64,000 bases of DNA, from assembly GCF_900141905.1 (NCBI RefSeq), contig NZ_FQZF01000017.1:1-64000 (forward strand), in the 5' to 3' direction. Positions 16,164 to 24,426 of this stretch are shown one piece after another (positions within the stretch are counted from its first letter, which is position 1; every line of letters starts with the position of its first letter). This DNA comes from Muricoccus roseus (GTDB lineage: Bacteria > Pseudomonadota > Alphaproteobacteria > Acetobacterales > Acetobacteraceae). Position numbers and translations under genes: made by a program. The notes beneath the pieces are model-generated. The model saw only the letters and a program-made list of their open reading frames with translations. It searched no databases and was not told where the DNA came from.

Positions 16164-16929
16164 GGCAGTGCGGGTCGCCACCTACAACGTCCATCGCGGG
16201 CGCGGCCCCGCCGGCCGCTTCCGCCCCGAGCGGATCGCCCAGGTCATCGCCGAGATCCGCCCGGACCTGATCACCCTGCAGGAGGCGCAGCACTACCTCC
16301 GCCCGGGCAAGCCGATGTTCGACGCCCCTTGGTTGGAGAAGTCGGCCGATCTTCGCCCGCTGTCGGTCACGGGCCGGCCGGACGAGCAGGGCTGGCGCAG
16401 CAATGTCCTGCTCCTGCGCCCGCACGCGACGCTGCTCTCGCCACCACGGGGGCTGCGGCTCGGCGGCTGGGAGCCGCGCGGGGCCATCCTGGCGGAGCTG
16501 GACCTGGGCGGGGGCCCGTTCCGGCTGGCCGCGGCCCATCTCAGCCTCGGGGCCGCAACCCGGCGGCGCCAGGGGCAGGCGCTGCTGCGAGCCCTGGGGA
16601 CCGGCCCGCCCCTGCCCACGCTCCTGATGGGCGACCTCAACGAATGGCGGCCCGGCGCCTCGGTGCTGGGCCTGCTCGAACCCGTCTTCGGTGCGCCGGC
16701 CCACCCTCCGACCTTCCCGTCCTTTCGCCCCCTCCTGGCCCTCGACCGCATCCTGGGCCTCCCGCACGGGCTGGTGCGGTCGGTGTGGGTGCACGACACT
16801 CCGGCGTCCCGCCGGGCCTCCGACCACCTGCCCCTGGTGGCGGAGATCGACACCGGCTTGCTGGGAAGGGGGATGGCCGGCGGCGGAGAGGGCGCTGCCC
16901 TCTCCGAACCTCACTCGCCAAGGGCCTGA
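16156..16929 (+). CDS. Endonuclease/exonuclease/phosphatase (EEP) family protein
   Basis: A 257-residue protein of the EEP (DNase I/sphingomyelinase-like) fold. The catalytic landmarks are present: TYNVHRG near the start, LQEAQ with the metal-binding Glu, the ligand pair MGDLNEW, and SDHLPL near the end. The substrate could be nucleic acid, phospholipid or another phosphodiester. It overlaps the membrane protein gene by 8 bases, suggesting work at the membrane. The last ~15 residues (GGEGAALSEPHSPRA) are encoded inside repeat copy B, and the stop codon TGA lies in the loop of its hairpin H3. The ancestral C-terminus may therefore have been replaced by the repeat. Confidence 0.8.
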   Translation: MGEAVRVATYNVHRGRGPAGRFRPERIAQVIAEIRPDLITLQEAQHYLRPGKPMFDAPWLEKSADLRPLSVTGRPDEQGWRSNVLLLRPHATLLSPPRGLRLGGWEPRGAILAELDLGGGPFRLAAAHLSLGAATRRRQGQALLRALGTGPPLPTLLMGDLNEWRPGASVLGLLEPVFGAPAHPPTFPSFRPLLALDRILGLPHGLVRSVWVHDTPASRRASDHLPLVAEIDTGLLGRGMAGGGEGAALSEPHSPRA

Positions 16930-17132
16930 GGCCCTTGGAACCCCGTCTGACTGCCGTGGATACCCTGATCGAAGGGATCTCTGGGCGGGGTGCTGACCCT
17001 GCCGATGCAGTCGCCTGAGGTCATCGACCTCAGGCGCACCGTCAGCCCCGTGATTCCAAACTTCTAGAAAAAGATGATGGTGAGGGGTCCGGGGAGAGGA
17101 AGAATTCCTTCTTCCTCTCCCCGGGACAGACC
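16885..17132 (-). repeat. Dispersed four-hairpin element, copy B
   Basis: This copy is inverted relative to copies A and D. In plus-strand order: H4 16885-16905, H3 16918-16938 (9-bp stem, loop TGA), H2 17012-17036 (stem arm CGCCTGAGGTC) and H1 17089-17124 (perfect 15-bp stem). It overlaps the 3' end of the EEP gene and lies between it and the convergent NMT1-type receptor gene. The linker TGATTCCAAACTTCTAG at 17051-17067 is shared exactly with copy C. Confidence 0.9.
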
Positions 17133-17151
17133 ACCAGCCCAGGAACCAGCC

Positions 17152-18177
17152 TCACCCAATCCGGCGTTCGCTCGCCGGCGGCAGGAAGCGCTCCGTGAAC
17201 ATGTCCGCGGCCTTGGGCGGGTTGCTCACGCCATAGGCTTCGGCGTTCACCCGGATCAGCGTCTCGGCGCGTGCCAGGTCGATCGCGCCCGTGCCGTTCG
17301 CCTTCACCGCGGGGGTGAGAATGGAGCGGTCGCGCGTCATCGCCCAGCGGCGCTTCTCCAGCGCCTCGTCGAAGAGCGGCTCGCGCCGCTTCAGCGCGGC
17401 CATGCCGGCATCGGGCTCCGCGATCAGCATCTTCAGCCCTTCGATGGAGGCCTTCACGAAGCCGGCGGCCTGTTGCGGGTTCTTTTCCAGCCAGTCGGCC
17501 CGGGCCACCACGGCACTGCCATAGATGTCGAGGCCGTTCTCGGCATAGGGCCAGGCCACGATGTCCTCCTCCTTCGTGCCGAGGCCGACGAGGTTGAAAT
17601 AGGTGGTGAAGAGAAAGCCGGTGACGGCGTCCACCTGCCCCTGGGCCAGCATCGTGTCGCGCAGGTTCGCGGCCATGCTCGTCCAGCGGATGCCCGAGGC
17701 TTCGATGCCCGCGACGCGCGCGAAGGCCGGGAAGAGCATCCGGCTGCCCTCGCCCTCGGGCGCGCCCAGGCGCTTGCCCGCCACGCCCTTGGGGTCGGTG
17801 ATGCCGGTCCGCTTCAGGGTGATCAGCGCCGCCGCGGTCCGGTCCAGCACCTGGTAGATCGAGACGATCCTCTTGTCCGGGTTCTCGGCGTTGAACTTCA
17901 CCATGGTGGAGACGTCGGTGTAGCCGATGTCATAGGCGCCGGAGGCGACCTTCACGGCGGTGTCGCCGGAGCCAAAGCCGCGATCCATCCGCACGGCCAG
18001 CCCTTCACGGCGGAACGCCCCCCGGTCCTCGGCCAGGGCGAACATGCCGTGGTTCCCCTGCAGCGCCCAGTCCAGGCAGAAGCGGACCGGCGATTGTGCG
18101 GCGGCGGTGCGGATGAAGGGGAGGGCGAGCGGCAGGCTCGCGCCCGCGGCCAGCAGCGAGCGGCGGGGAAGGGTCAT
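17152..18177 (-). CDS. ABC transporter substrate-binding protein (NMT1/THI5-like)
   Basis: A 341-residue periplasmic receptor of the SsuA/TauA/NMT1 type, used for sulfonates, nitrate, taurine or pyrimidine precursors. The signal peptide MTLPRRSLLAAGASLPLALP runs to AAAQ (about residue 28). Then come FCLDWALQGNHGMFALAEDRG, GSGDTAVKVASGAYDIGYTD and FNLVGLGTKEED, characteristic of the family. ATG 18177 opens the signal peptide. No permease or ATPase is adjacent; the permease/ATPase pair at 37301-39008 lacks a receptor and could be a partner in trans, which is speculation. Confidence 0.85.
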   Translation of the reverse strand: MTLPRRSLLAAGASLPLALPFIRTAAAQSPVRFCLDWALQGNHGMFALAEDRGAFRREGLAVRMDRGFGSGDTAVKVASGAYDIGYTDVSTMVKFNAENPDKRIVSIYQVLDRTAAALITLKRTGITDPKGVAGKRLGAPEGEGSRMLFPAFARVAGIEASGIRWTSMAANLRDTMLAQGQVDAVTGFLFTTYFNLVGLGTKEEDIVAWPYAENGLDIYGSAVVARADWLEKNPQQAAGFVKASIEGLKMLIAEPDAGMAALKRREPLFDEALEKRRWAMTRDRSILTPAVKANGTGAIDLARAETLIRVNAEAYGVSNPPKAADMFTERFLPPASERRIG

Positions 18178-18253
18178 GAACGGCGTTCTCCGGTGGTCAC
18201 CTGGCGCCGGTGATCGGGCGCGGCCGGTGCGGCATGCAGGAAGGATGCCGGGC

Positions 18254-19111
18254 TCACCCCGCCGAGGCAGTCGCCGCGCAGGCACGGTCATGCGGCTCGA
18301 GCAGCCACCGGCGCAGGACCTCGCGCGAGGCCGGGTCGCCGCGCAGCACCGCATGGCCTGTGAGCGCCGAGCGGTAGACCGTGCTGCACGGAATCGCGGC
18401 GGCGAGCGCCTCGCCCATCGCCACCGGCACCACCGGATCGCTCGCGAACAGCAGCACCAGGGTCGGCGGCAGCGGCTTCGGGGCGGCGCGGAGGCGGCCG
18501 AGATTGTCCATCGGGTGGCGGTTCAGCCACTGCACGGCGGGCAGCCAGGGCACGTGCAGGCGGATCGTGTCCGTCATCGAGGTGAAGCCGCTGTCGAGGA
18601 TGAGCAGGTCGGCACGGCTGGTCGTCGTCAGATGCACGGCGGGGGCGGAGCCGATGCTCTCGCCCAGCACTGCGAGGCGCCGACCGGGCCAGCGGGCCCG
18701 TGCCCAGGCCGCGCTGGCCTCGGCCGTCGCGTTCAGGCTGGCTTCGGAAGGCGAGCCGGGGTTGTCGGAATAACCGGGATACTCGGCCGCCACGATGGGG
18801 ATGCCGGCGTCGGCCAGAGCCTGCACGTCGCCCGAGGCGAGGCGGGCCGAAGAGCCGTTGCCGTGGAGGAAGAGAAGCACGGGCGCTGTCGAGTCCCGGC
18901 GGACATCCGCGAAGCGGAACGCGATCCGTCCCGCACCGGGCAGATCCAGGTATTCCCGCTGCCAGATGCCGCCCGGCAGCACCGGCTCACCACTGTGGCG
19001 GACGGGGAAGAGGTACTCGTCCTGCCGCAGATACATGGTCGCGACGGGTGCGGCGGCCAGGAGGCCAAGGACGGGGATGGCGACGATCGTGGCTTTCGCG
19101 AGCAGGCGCAT
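18254..19111 (-). CDS. Membrane-anchored alpha/beta hydrolase (BEM46-like)
   Basis: A 285-residue serine hydrolase with an N-terminal membrane anchor or signal (residues ~5-27, IVAIPVLGLLAAAPVATMYL). The catalytic set is visible: oxyanion FLHGNGSS, nucleophile elbow GESIGSA, an acid in FASDPVVP and a His in TGHAVL. The pattern resembles BEM46/ABHD13-type hydrolases. It starts 50 bases after the transglutaminase stop on the same strand, so it is probably the last gene of the ATP-grasp/transglutaminase transcription unit. Confidence 0.82.
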   Translation of the reverse strand: MRLLAKATIVAIPVLGLLAAAPVATMYLRQDEYLFPVRHSGEPVLPGGIWQREYLDLPGAGRIAFRFADVRRDSTAPVLLFLHGNGSSARLASGDVQALADAGIPIVAAEYPGYSDNPGSPSEASLNATAEASAAWARARWPGRRLAVLGESIGSAPAVHLTTTSRADLLILDSGFTSMTDTIRLHVPWLPAVQWLNRHPMDNLGRLRAAPKPLPPTLVLLFASDPVVPVAMGEALAAAIPCSTVYRSALTGHAVLRGDPASREVLRRWLLEPHDRACAATASAG

Positions 19112-19161
19112 GCGCCATCCTAGCCCGCCTCAACCCGAAGGCGTCACCTCCCCTGGCGCAC

Positions 19162-20034
19162 TCAACCCGGAACCGCCGCCGGCTCGTCCATATCCACCCC
19201 GACCGAGACGGAATGCCGCCCGCCGCCGAGGATGACGCCCAGCAGCGGCGAGACATCCCCGAAGTCGCGGCCCCAGCCCAGCACCACATGCTCGTCCCGG
19301 ACGAAAAGGCTGTTCGTCGGGTCCATCTCCACCCACCCCGTCTCCGCGCCCAGCCAGGCGGCCACCCAGGCATGGGACTGGTCGGCGCCCACGCGCCGCA
19401 CGCCGCCCGGTGGCGGCCGGGTGCGGATATAGCCGGAGACGTAGCGGGCCGGGATTCCGAGCATCCGCAGCCCGGTGATCATCAGATGCGCGAAATCCTG
19501 GCACACGCCGGCGCGGCGCCGCAGCACCTCCTCGACCGGGGTGGAGACGGTGGTGACGCCCGCGCGAAAGGCCATGTTGTCTCGGAAGTGCGCGATCATC
19601 TCGACCATGGCCGCCCCGGCAGCCCGCCTGGGGGGAAAATGCGGAGCAAAGAAGTCACGCGCGGCCGGCACGGGCGGCAGGGCGGGGCTGGGGAAGAGGA
19701 ATTCCGCCACATCCGGGTCGCGAAGCGCCGCTTCGCGGATCGCCTCCCAGGGCGGGGTGCTCTCCGGCATCGCGGCCGGGGCAGTCACCTCCACCAGCGA
19801 ATCGGCTGTCACGCTGAAGCGGGTATGCGGGCGGTCGAGGTAGAACCAGGCGGTCGGGTTGCCGAAATGGTCCAGCCCTTCCTCGCGCCGCGTGGGCAGC
19901 GGGTCGCTGGTGAGGCTGGCCTGCAGCACGCGCTGGCGCGTGAGCGGCCGGGGCAGGAGATGCAGGAGGTGGGTCGCCATCTCCACCGGCCTCTCATAGG
20001 CATAGGCCGTGACATGCCGCACCCGGTAGATCAC
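19162..20034 (-). CDS. Transglutaminase-like cysteine peptidase family protein
   Basis: A 290-residue protein with the bacterial transglutaminase N-terminal region (YRVRHVTAYAYERPV...LLPRP) followed by the catalytic core: Cys178 in AGVCQDFAH, His221 in QSHAWVAAW and Asp238 in EMDPTN. GTG 20034 is chosen because it overlaps the upstream stop codon in a GTGA (20031-20034), a coupling seen repeatedly in this window. Family members next to circularly permuted ATP-grasp and alpha-E genes are proposed to act on isopeptide bonds in a peptide-tagging pathway. That role is known only from comparative genomics. Confidence 0.88.
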   Translation of the reverse strand: MIYRVRHVTAYAYERPVEMATHLLHLLPRPLTRQRVLQASLTSDPLPTRREEGLDHFGNPTAWFYLDRPHTRFSVTADSLVEVTAPAAMPESTPPWEAIREAALRDPDVAEFLFPSPALPPVPAARDFFAPHFPPRRAAGAAMVEMIAHFRDNMAFRAGVTTVSTPVEEVLRRRAGVCQDFAHLMITGLRMLGIPARYVSGYIRTRPPPGGVRRVGADQSHAWVAAWLGAETGWVEMDPTNSLFVRDEHVVLGWGRDFGDVSPLLGVILGGGRHSVSVGVDMDEPAAVPG

Positions 20035-22436
20035 GCCGCCCCCCGTTCCGCCGTATCCACGCCCAGCAGGCGCGGCCCCGCGAGCAGGGTGAAATAGCGC
20101 CGCCCGATCGCATCCGAGAGCGCGCCGATCGACGCCTCCAGCGCGAGCAGCCGAGGGGAAATGCCGTGCGCGGCTACCGCGCCATCCAGCGCCCCGGCCA
20201 CCTCCGCCGCCATGGCCTCGACATCCTGCCGGAGGCGCCTCGCGGAGGCGGAGAGGGTCGGGTCCCCCGCGCCCTCCACGCCGGCCAGAAGGGCCTCGGC
20301 CGCGCCGAGCTGAAAGGCCAGCCCGCGCGGATTGGCGGGGTCCGCCATCACCAGGTCCAGCGCCGGAGCGGGCTGCAGCACATGCAGGTAGCGCGTGCGG
20401 TAGGTGATGACGGAATCGCACAGCTCGAGCGCGAGGACGAGCGCGCTTTCCACCCGCGCAGCCGGCTCCTGCAGCAGGTGGCCGAGCAGGGCGGCGACGC
20501 TCGCGCCGCGCTCCAGCCGCCGCCCGAGATCAAGAAAGCTGTGGGCGCCCCCGCGCACCATGTTCTCGGCCGCGACGCCGGCGACGCCCGAGGCATAGCG
20601 CACCAGACCGCCGAGCGCGGCGCCCAGCGCCGCCGGGCTCGCCGCCTCCAGCAGCGCGGCGCGGGTGTCGCGTAACGGCAGGGTGAAGGCGGCATGCATG
20701 TCGCCGGTCAGCCGGTCGCGAGTCGCCTCGACAAGCCGCGCCACCTCGCCGGAAAGGCGGTGGAGCCGCCCGCCTTCCTGCCCCGCGCGGACGAGGGCGC
20801 GGCGCAGCGCGCTGTCATCGCCCGAGGTCGGCACCTCCTCAGGCTGGATCAGCCGCGCGTCCAGCAGGCAGCGCGACAGGGCGGCCACCTCCGCGAGGTC
20901 CCGCGGCAGCATGGAGGCGCGGCTCAGGCGGGCCAGGGTGGCGCGCATCAGCCGGGCGGAATCGTCCAGCCGCTCCACATAGCGCCCGAGCCAGAAAAGG
21001 TTGTCCGCCACGCGTGAGGGCAGGTCGCCCGCCGTGCGGCGGATCGCGAGCGGGGGGACGCGCAGGGCACCCGGCCCGCGGATCTCGGCGCGCTCCTCCG
21101 AGATGACCCAGACGTCCTTGCAGAGCTCCGTCGGCTGCCCTTCCTTATCCGCCACGCGCGCCAGCCCGCCCGGAAGGCAGCGCCAGCCCGCATCGTCATG
21201 CAGGAGGAAGAGGCGGAGCGTGACGGGCCGTGGCTCCAGCCCGCCGCCGGCGAGGCTCGGGGCAAGGGAAGGGGTGGGGCGCGCGACGGCGGCCCAAAGC
21301 CGCGGATCGCCCTCCGGCTCTCCGGGCGCCGCGCCCGCCCGCGCGGCGGGGAAGGCCCGGAAGGCCTCCGGCTCGGCCCGGAAGCGGGCGAGCGCGGCCG
21401 GGTCGCCGAGCCAGAGCGTCTCGGCGGAGGGCAAGTCGAGCGCCTCGCCGAGCAGGCTGGAACAGAGCGCCGGAAGGAAGGCGGGCAGCCCAGGCGCCTC
21501 GGCGAGCCCGGCGCCGGGATGGTTGTGCAGGGTCACGGAACCCGCGCGGATGACATCCAGGAGGCCGGAAATGCCGGCGGCGGTGCGGCCGCCCAGCTCC
21601 AACGGGTCCAGCTGAGCGCCGGGCAGGCGCGAGAGCAGCACGCGCACGGGCTGAAGCCCGCGCAGGGTCTTCAGGAACAGCGCCCCGCCGCGGGCGGAGA
21701 GATCCCCCACCTCGGCCAGGGCGCAGGAGAGCTCGCGCGCGAGGGTTACGTGTTCCGCCCAGGCCGGGTGGCCGACGCCGGGCGTGAGCAGCGCCACCGT
21801 AGCCGCCCCGGCCAGCTCGGCCCCGGCGGCCCGCTGCAGCACCTCGCGCCACGCATCCATGAAGGGGCGCAGCGGGCGCATCGGCACGGTGCGCACGCAT
21901 TCCGGCAGGGTGCGCGCCATATGGGTGCGGTTGACGAAGACCTGCGCCAGCCCCTCCATGGCCACCACGCTGTCGCCCGTGACAGCCCAGCGCCCGTCGG
22001 GCCGGCGGATCAGCTCCGCCGCATAGGCGTGCAGGTGGCGTTCCGTCGGCATGTTCCGGCAGGGGCGCAGGAAGGCCGGGTTGGGGAAGACCAGCTCCGG
22101 TGGGAGCAGCCCGTCCCGGAGAAGCTGCTGCGGGCCGTAGAGGTCGGCGAGCATCGCCTCGAGCAGCCGCGCCCGCTGGGCGAGGCCTTCGGCCAGCACG
22201 GCGAACTCGGCGGCTTCCAGCACCAGCGGCACGGGGTCGAGCCGGCGCGCCCCGGCGCCGCGCGCGGGCGAGGGAAGCAGCCCGGCGGACCCCTCCTCCT
22301 CGAAGGCGCGGTCCAGCAGGCGCGCGCGCTCGGCCAGGCCGCCATCCGGCAGGCTGGAGAAGGCGCCCAGCAACCCGCTCCAATGCGGGCGGATGCGGCC
22401 GCGCCCGTCCACCATCTCATCGAGGGCGACGCTCAC
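20031..22436 (-). CDS. Circularly permuted ATP-grasp / alpha-E fusion protein
   Basis: About 801 residues joining two families often encoded separately. The N-terminal half is a circularly permuted type 2 ATP-grasp (old DUF404/407), with PNPAFLRPCRNMPTERHLHAYA and GRWAVTGDSVVAMEGLAQVFVNR. The C-terminal half, from about residue 470, is the alpha-helical alpha-E domain (old DUF403) with LPSRVADNLFWLGRYVERLDDSAR. The ATP-grasp part is predicted to ligate amine and carboxylate groups. The frame stays open far upstream into unlikely sequence; GTG 22436 or ATG 22415 are the plausible starts. It is first in the unit with transglutaminase (4-base overlap) and alpha/beta hydrolase. Confidence 0.85.
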   Translation of the reverse strand: MSVALDEMVDGRGRIRPHWSGLLGAFSSLPDGGLAERARLLDRAFEEEGSAGLLPSPARGAGARRLDPVPLVLEAAEFAVLAEGLAQRARLLEAMLADLYGPQQLLRDGLLPPELVFPNPAFLRPCRNMPTERHLHAYAAELIRRPDGRWAVTGDSVVAMEGLAQVFVNRTHMARTLPECVRTVPMRPLRPFMDAWREVLQRAAGAELAGAATVALLTPGVGHPAWAEHVTLARELSCALAEVGDLSARGGALFLKTLRGLQPVRVLLSRLPGAQLDPLELGGRTAAGISGLLDVIRAGSVTLHNHPGAGLAEAPGLPAFLPALCSSLLGEALDLPSAETLWLGDPAALARFRAEPEAFRAFPAARAGAAPGEPEGDPRLWAAVARPTPSLAPSLAGGGLEPRPVTLRLFLLHDDAGWRCLPGGLARVADKEGQPTELCKDVWVISEERAEIRGPGALRVPPLAIRRTAGDLPSRVADNLFWLGRYVERLDDSARLMRATLARLSRASMLPRDLAEVAALSRCLLDARLIQPEEVPTSGDDSALRRALVRAGQEGGRLHRLSGEVARLVEATRDRLTGDMHAAFTLPLRDTRAALLEAASPAALGAALGGLVRYASGVAGVAAENMVRGGAHSFLDLGRRLERGASVAALLGHLLQEPAARVESALVLALELCDSVITYRTRYLHVLQPAPALDLVMADPANPRGLAFQLGAAEALLAGVEGAGDPTLSASARRLRQDVEAMAAEVAGALDGAVAAHGISPRLLALEASIGALSDAIGRRYFTLLAGPRLLGVDTAERGAA

Positions 22437-22676
22437 GCGGCTCTCGGCAGGGGGGCGGGGGAGGAAGGGGCGGCGCGGTGCATCGGGGCGGGTTCGGGGC
22501 GGCCTGAACGGCTGGGTGCGAGAGGGCGCGCAGCATAACGGCCGGGGCGAGCGGGGATACCCCTTCGGCGAGCGGCTGGTGTCCCGGGCCACGGCCGTGG
22601 CATCAAGGCCGCGGATCGCGCATCGGCGCGGGCATGGGGCCCGCGTGCGGAACCGGCAGGACGATAGAGGGTTTTC

Positions 22677-23693
22677 ATGGGCACCAGATACCGCATCCAG
22701 CGGCGCAGCCTCCTGGCGGGAGGCTCCGCCTTCGCCCTCGTGCCCGTGGCCGGGGCAAGGGTCTCGGCGCAGAGCCTGGACAGGGTGGTCTTCCAGACGG
22801 ACTGGCGCGCCCAGGCTGAGCATGGCGGCTACTACCAGGCCGTCGCCAAGGGCATCTACCGCAAGCACGGCATCGAGTGCGACCTGCGCCAGGGCGGGCC
22901 GCAGCAGAACCCGGCCCAGATGCTCGTCGGCGGGCGCGCGGACATGATCATGTCCAACCCCTTCCAGGCGCTGAACTACGCGCGCGACAACATGCCCTTC
23001 CTCTGCATCGCGGCCATCTTCCAGAAGGACCCGGTGATCCTCATGACCCATGAGGAGGCGGGAATCGACAGCTTCGAGAAGATGCGCGGCCGGCCCATCT
23101 CCATCAGCGCCGCCGGCCGCGTGACGCACTGGCCCTTCCTGCGCAGCCGCTTCGGCTTCGACGACAGCCAGATCCGCCCCAAGGCGGTCAGCCTCCAGCC
23201 CTTCATGGTGGACAGGAACGCCATCTACCAGGGCTTCGTCTCCTCCGAGCCCTTCTCGGCCATCCAGGCCGGGGCGAAGCCGCGGGTCCATCTTCTCGCG
23301 GATGCGGGCTACGAGGCCTACAACACCACCATCGACATCTCCCGCAAGATGATCGCGGAGCGCCGCGACGTGGTGCAGCGCTTCATCGACGCGACGGTGG
23401 AGGGCTGGGCCGACTACATGAAGGGCGAGGACGTGGCCGCGGCAAACGCCCTCATCCGCCAGCACAACCCGGAGATGCCCGAAGAGCTGATGGCCTATGG
23501 GCTGCGCGCGATGCGGGAGCGCGGCATCGTGCAGTCGAACGAGGCGCTGACGCTGGGCGTGGGCGCCATGACCGACGAGCGCTGGGACCGCTTCTACGCC
23601 ATCATGCGCGAGACCGGCGTCTATCCGGCCGGGCTCGACATCCGCCGGGGCTACTCGCTGGACTTCGTGAACCGCAAGGCCGGGCTGGGCTGA
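22677..23693 (+). CDS. ABC transporter substrate-binding protein (NMT1/THI5-like)
   Basis: A 338-residue periplasmic receptor. The signal peptide contains MGTRYRIQRRSLLAGGSAFA and ends near VSAQ (about residue 33). The mature part has FQTDWRAQAEHGGYYQAVAK, QGGPQQNPAQMLVGGRADM and RDVVQRFIDATVEGWADYM, typical of THI5/NMT1-like receptors for pyrimidine- or riboflavin-like ligands. No transporter membrane or ATPase gene is adjacent. It is divergent from the ATP-grasp fusion and its stop lies 19 bases from the end of the convergent metallophosphoesterase gene. Confidence 0.86.
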   Translation: MGTRYRIQRRSLLAGGSAFALVPVAGARVSAQSLDRVVFQTDWRAQAEHGGYYQAVAKGIYRKHGIECDLRQGGPQQNPAQMLVGGRADMIMSNPFQALNYARDNMPFLCIAAIFQKDPVILMTHEEAGIDSFEKMRGRPISISAAGRVTHWPFLRSRFGFDDSQIRPKAVSLQPFMVDRNAIYQGFVSSEPFSAIQAGAKPRVHLLADAGYEAYNTTIDISRKMIAERRDVVQRFIDATVEGWADYMKGEDVAAANALIRQHNPEMPEELMAYGLRAMRERGIVQSNEALTLGVGAMTDERWDRFYAIMRETGVYPAGLDIRRGYSLDFVNRKAGLG

Positions 23694-23712
23694 CCGCCCA
23701 GCGCGGCCGGGG

Positions 23713-24426
23713 CTACCAGGGCAGGTCCACCCAGGAGAGGTGGCCGCCCTTCCCGGCGCCGGTGTCCATGAAGACGGCGGCGCCGCCGCCGGCCCCCACC
23801 TGCATGAAGGGGCGCCCGTTCCCGCTGCGGACCTCGTGCCCGCAATAGATGGTGAAGCCCTGGGGGATGCGGTCCACCCAGTCATGCAGCCGCTCGGGGA
23901 AGCCGTCATCGCGCATGCGGCTGGTCACCTGGCCGAACAGGGCACGCGGCACCAGCCCCTCGGGCTTGCGCGCGCCCGCATCGGGCGGCGGGGCGGCGTG
24001 CAGCATGCGCGGATGGAAGCCGCCATGCACGAAAAGGCGCTGGTCGATCCGCAGCCAGGCCGGGGCGCGGCCGATCTCCTCCACCGCCCGCCGGCGCAGC
24101 GCCTCGGCATCCCGCGCGGCCTCGATCTGCTCCAGCGTGCGGCCCAGCCCGCTGGGCTCGATCCGCAGCGGCGCGCCCTCGAGCGCGCGGCGCAGCTTGT
24201 GGTCGTGGTTCCCCAGCATGAAAAGGCCGCGCCCCTCCGCCCGCATGGCGAAGGCCCGTCGCAGCACGCCCGGCGCGTCCGAACCGCCATCCGTGAGGTC
24301 GCCGAGCTGGATGACGAAGAGCCGCTCGGCCGTCGCGCCATCGACGGCCATATGGAAGGCCTCCGCATCGCCATGGACATCGCCCACGACGCGGATCCCC
24401 TCGAAGCGGCCGCGCGGGTCCTTCAC
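23713..24426 (-). CDS. Calcineurin-like metallophosphoesterase
   Basis: A 237-residue Ser/Thr-phosphatase/ApaH-like metallophosphoesterase. The dimetal motifs are in order: GDVHGD, GDLTDGG, GNHDHK, FVHGGFHP and YCGHEV. It starts at GTG 24426, overlapping the photolyase stop codon in a GTGA, and is the last gene of the helicase-PdeM-photolyase operon. Its substrate could be a nucleotide, a DNA end or a phosphoprotein; the operon suggests a DNA-damage role but nothing in the protein proves it. It is distinct from PdeM, which is shorter in its motif spacing and encoded two genes upstream. Confidence 0.85.
   Translation of the reverse strand: MKDPRGRFEGIRVVGDVHGDAEAFHMAVDGATAERLFVIQLGDLTDGGSDAPGVLRRAFAMRAEGRGLFMLGNHDHKLRRALEGAPLRIEPSGLGRTLEQIEAARDAEALRRRAVEEIGRAPAWLRIDQRLFVHGGFHPRMLHAAPPPDAGARKPEGLVPRALFGQVTSRMRDDGFPERLHDWVDRIPQGFTIYCGHEVRSGNGRPFMQVGAGGGAAVFMDTGAGKGGHLSWVDLPW

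Noticed and set aside
22588-22601. Perfect palindrome GCCACGGCCGTGGC in the gap between the ATP-grasp fusion and the NMT1-type receptor
   Set aside because: A 14-base GC palindrome is not rare at this base composition and no second half-site or promoter alignment supports an operator.
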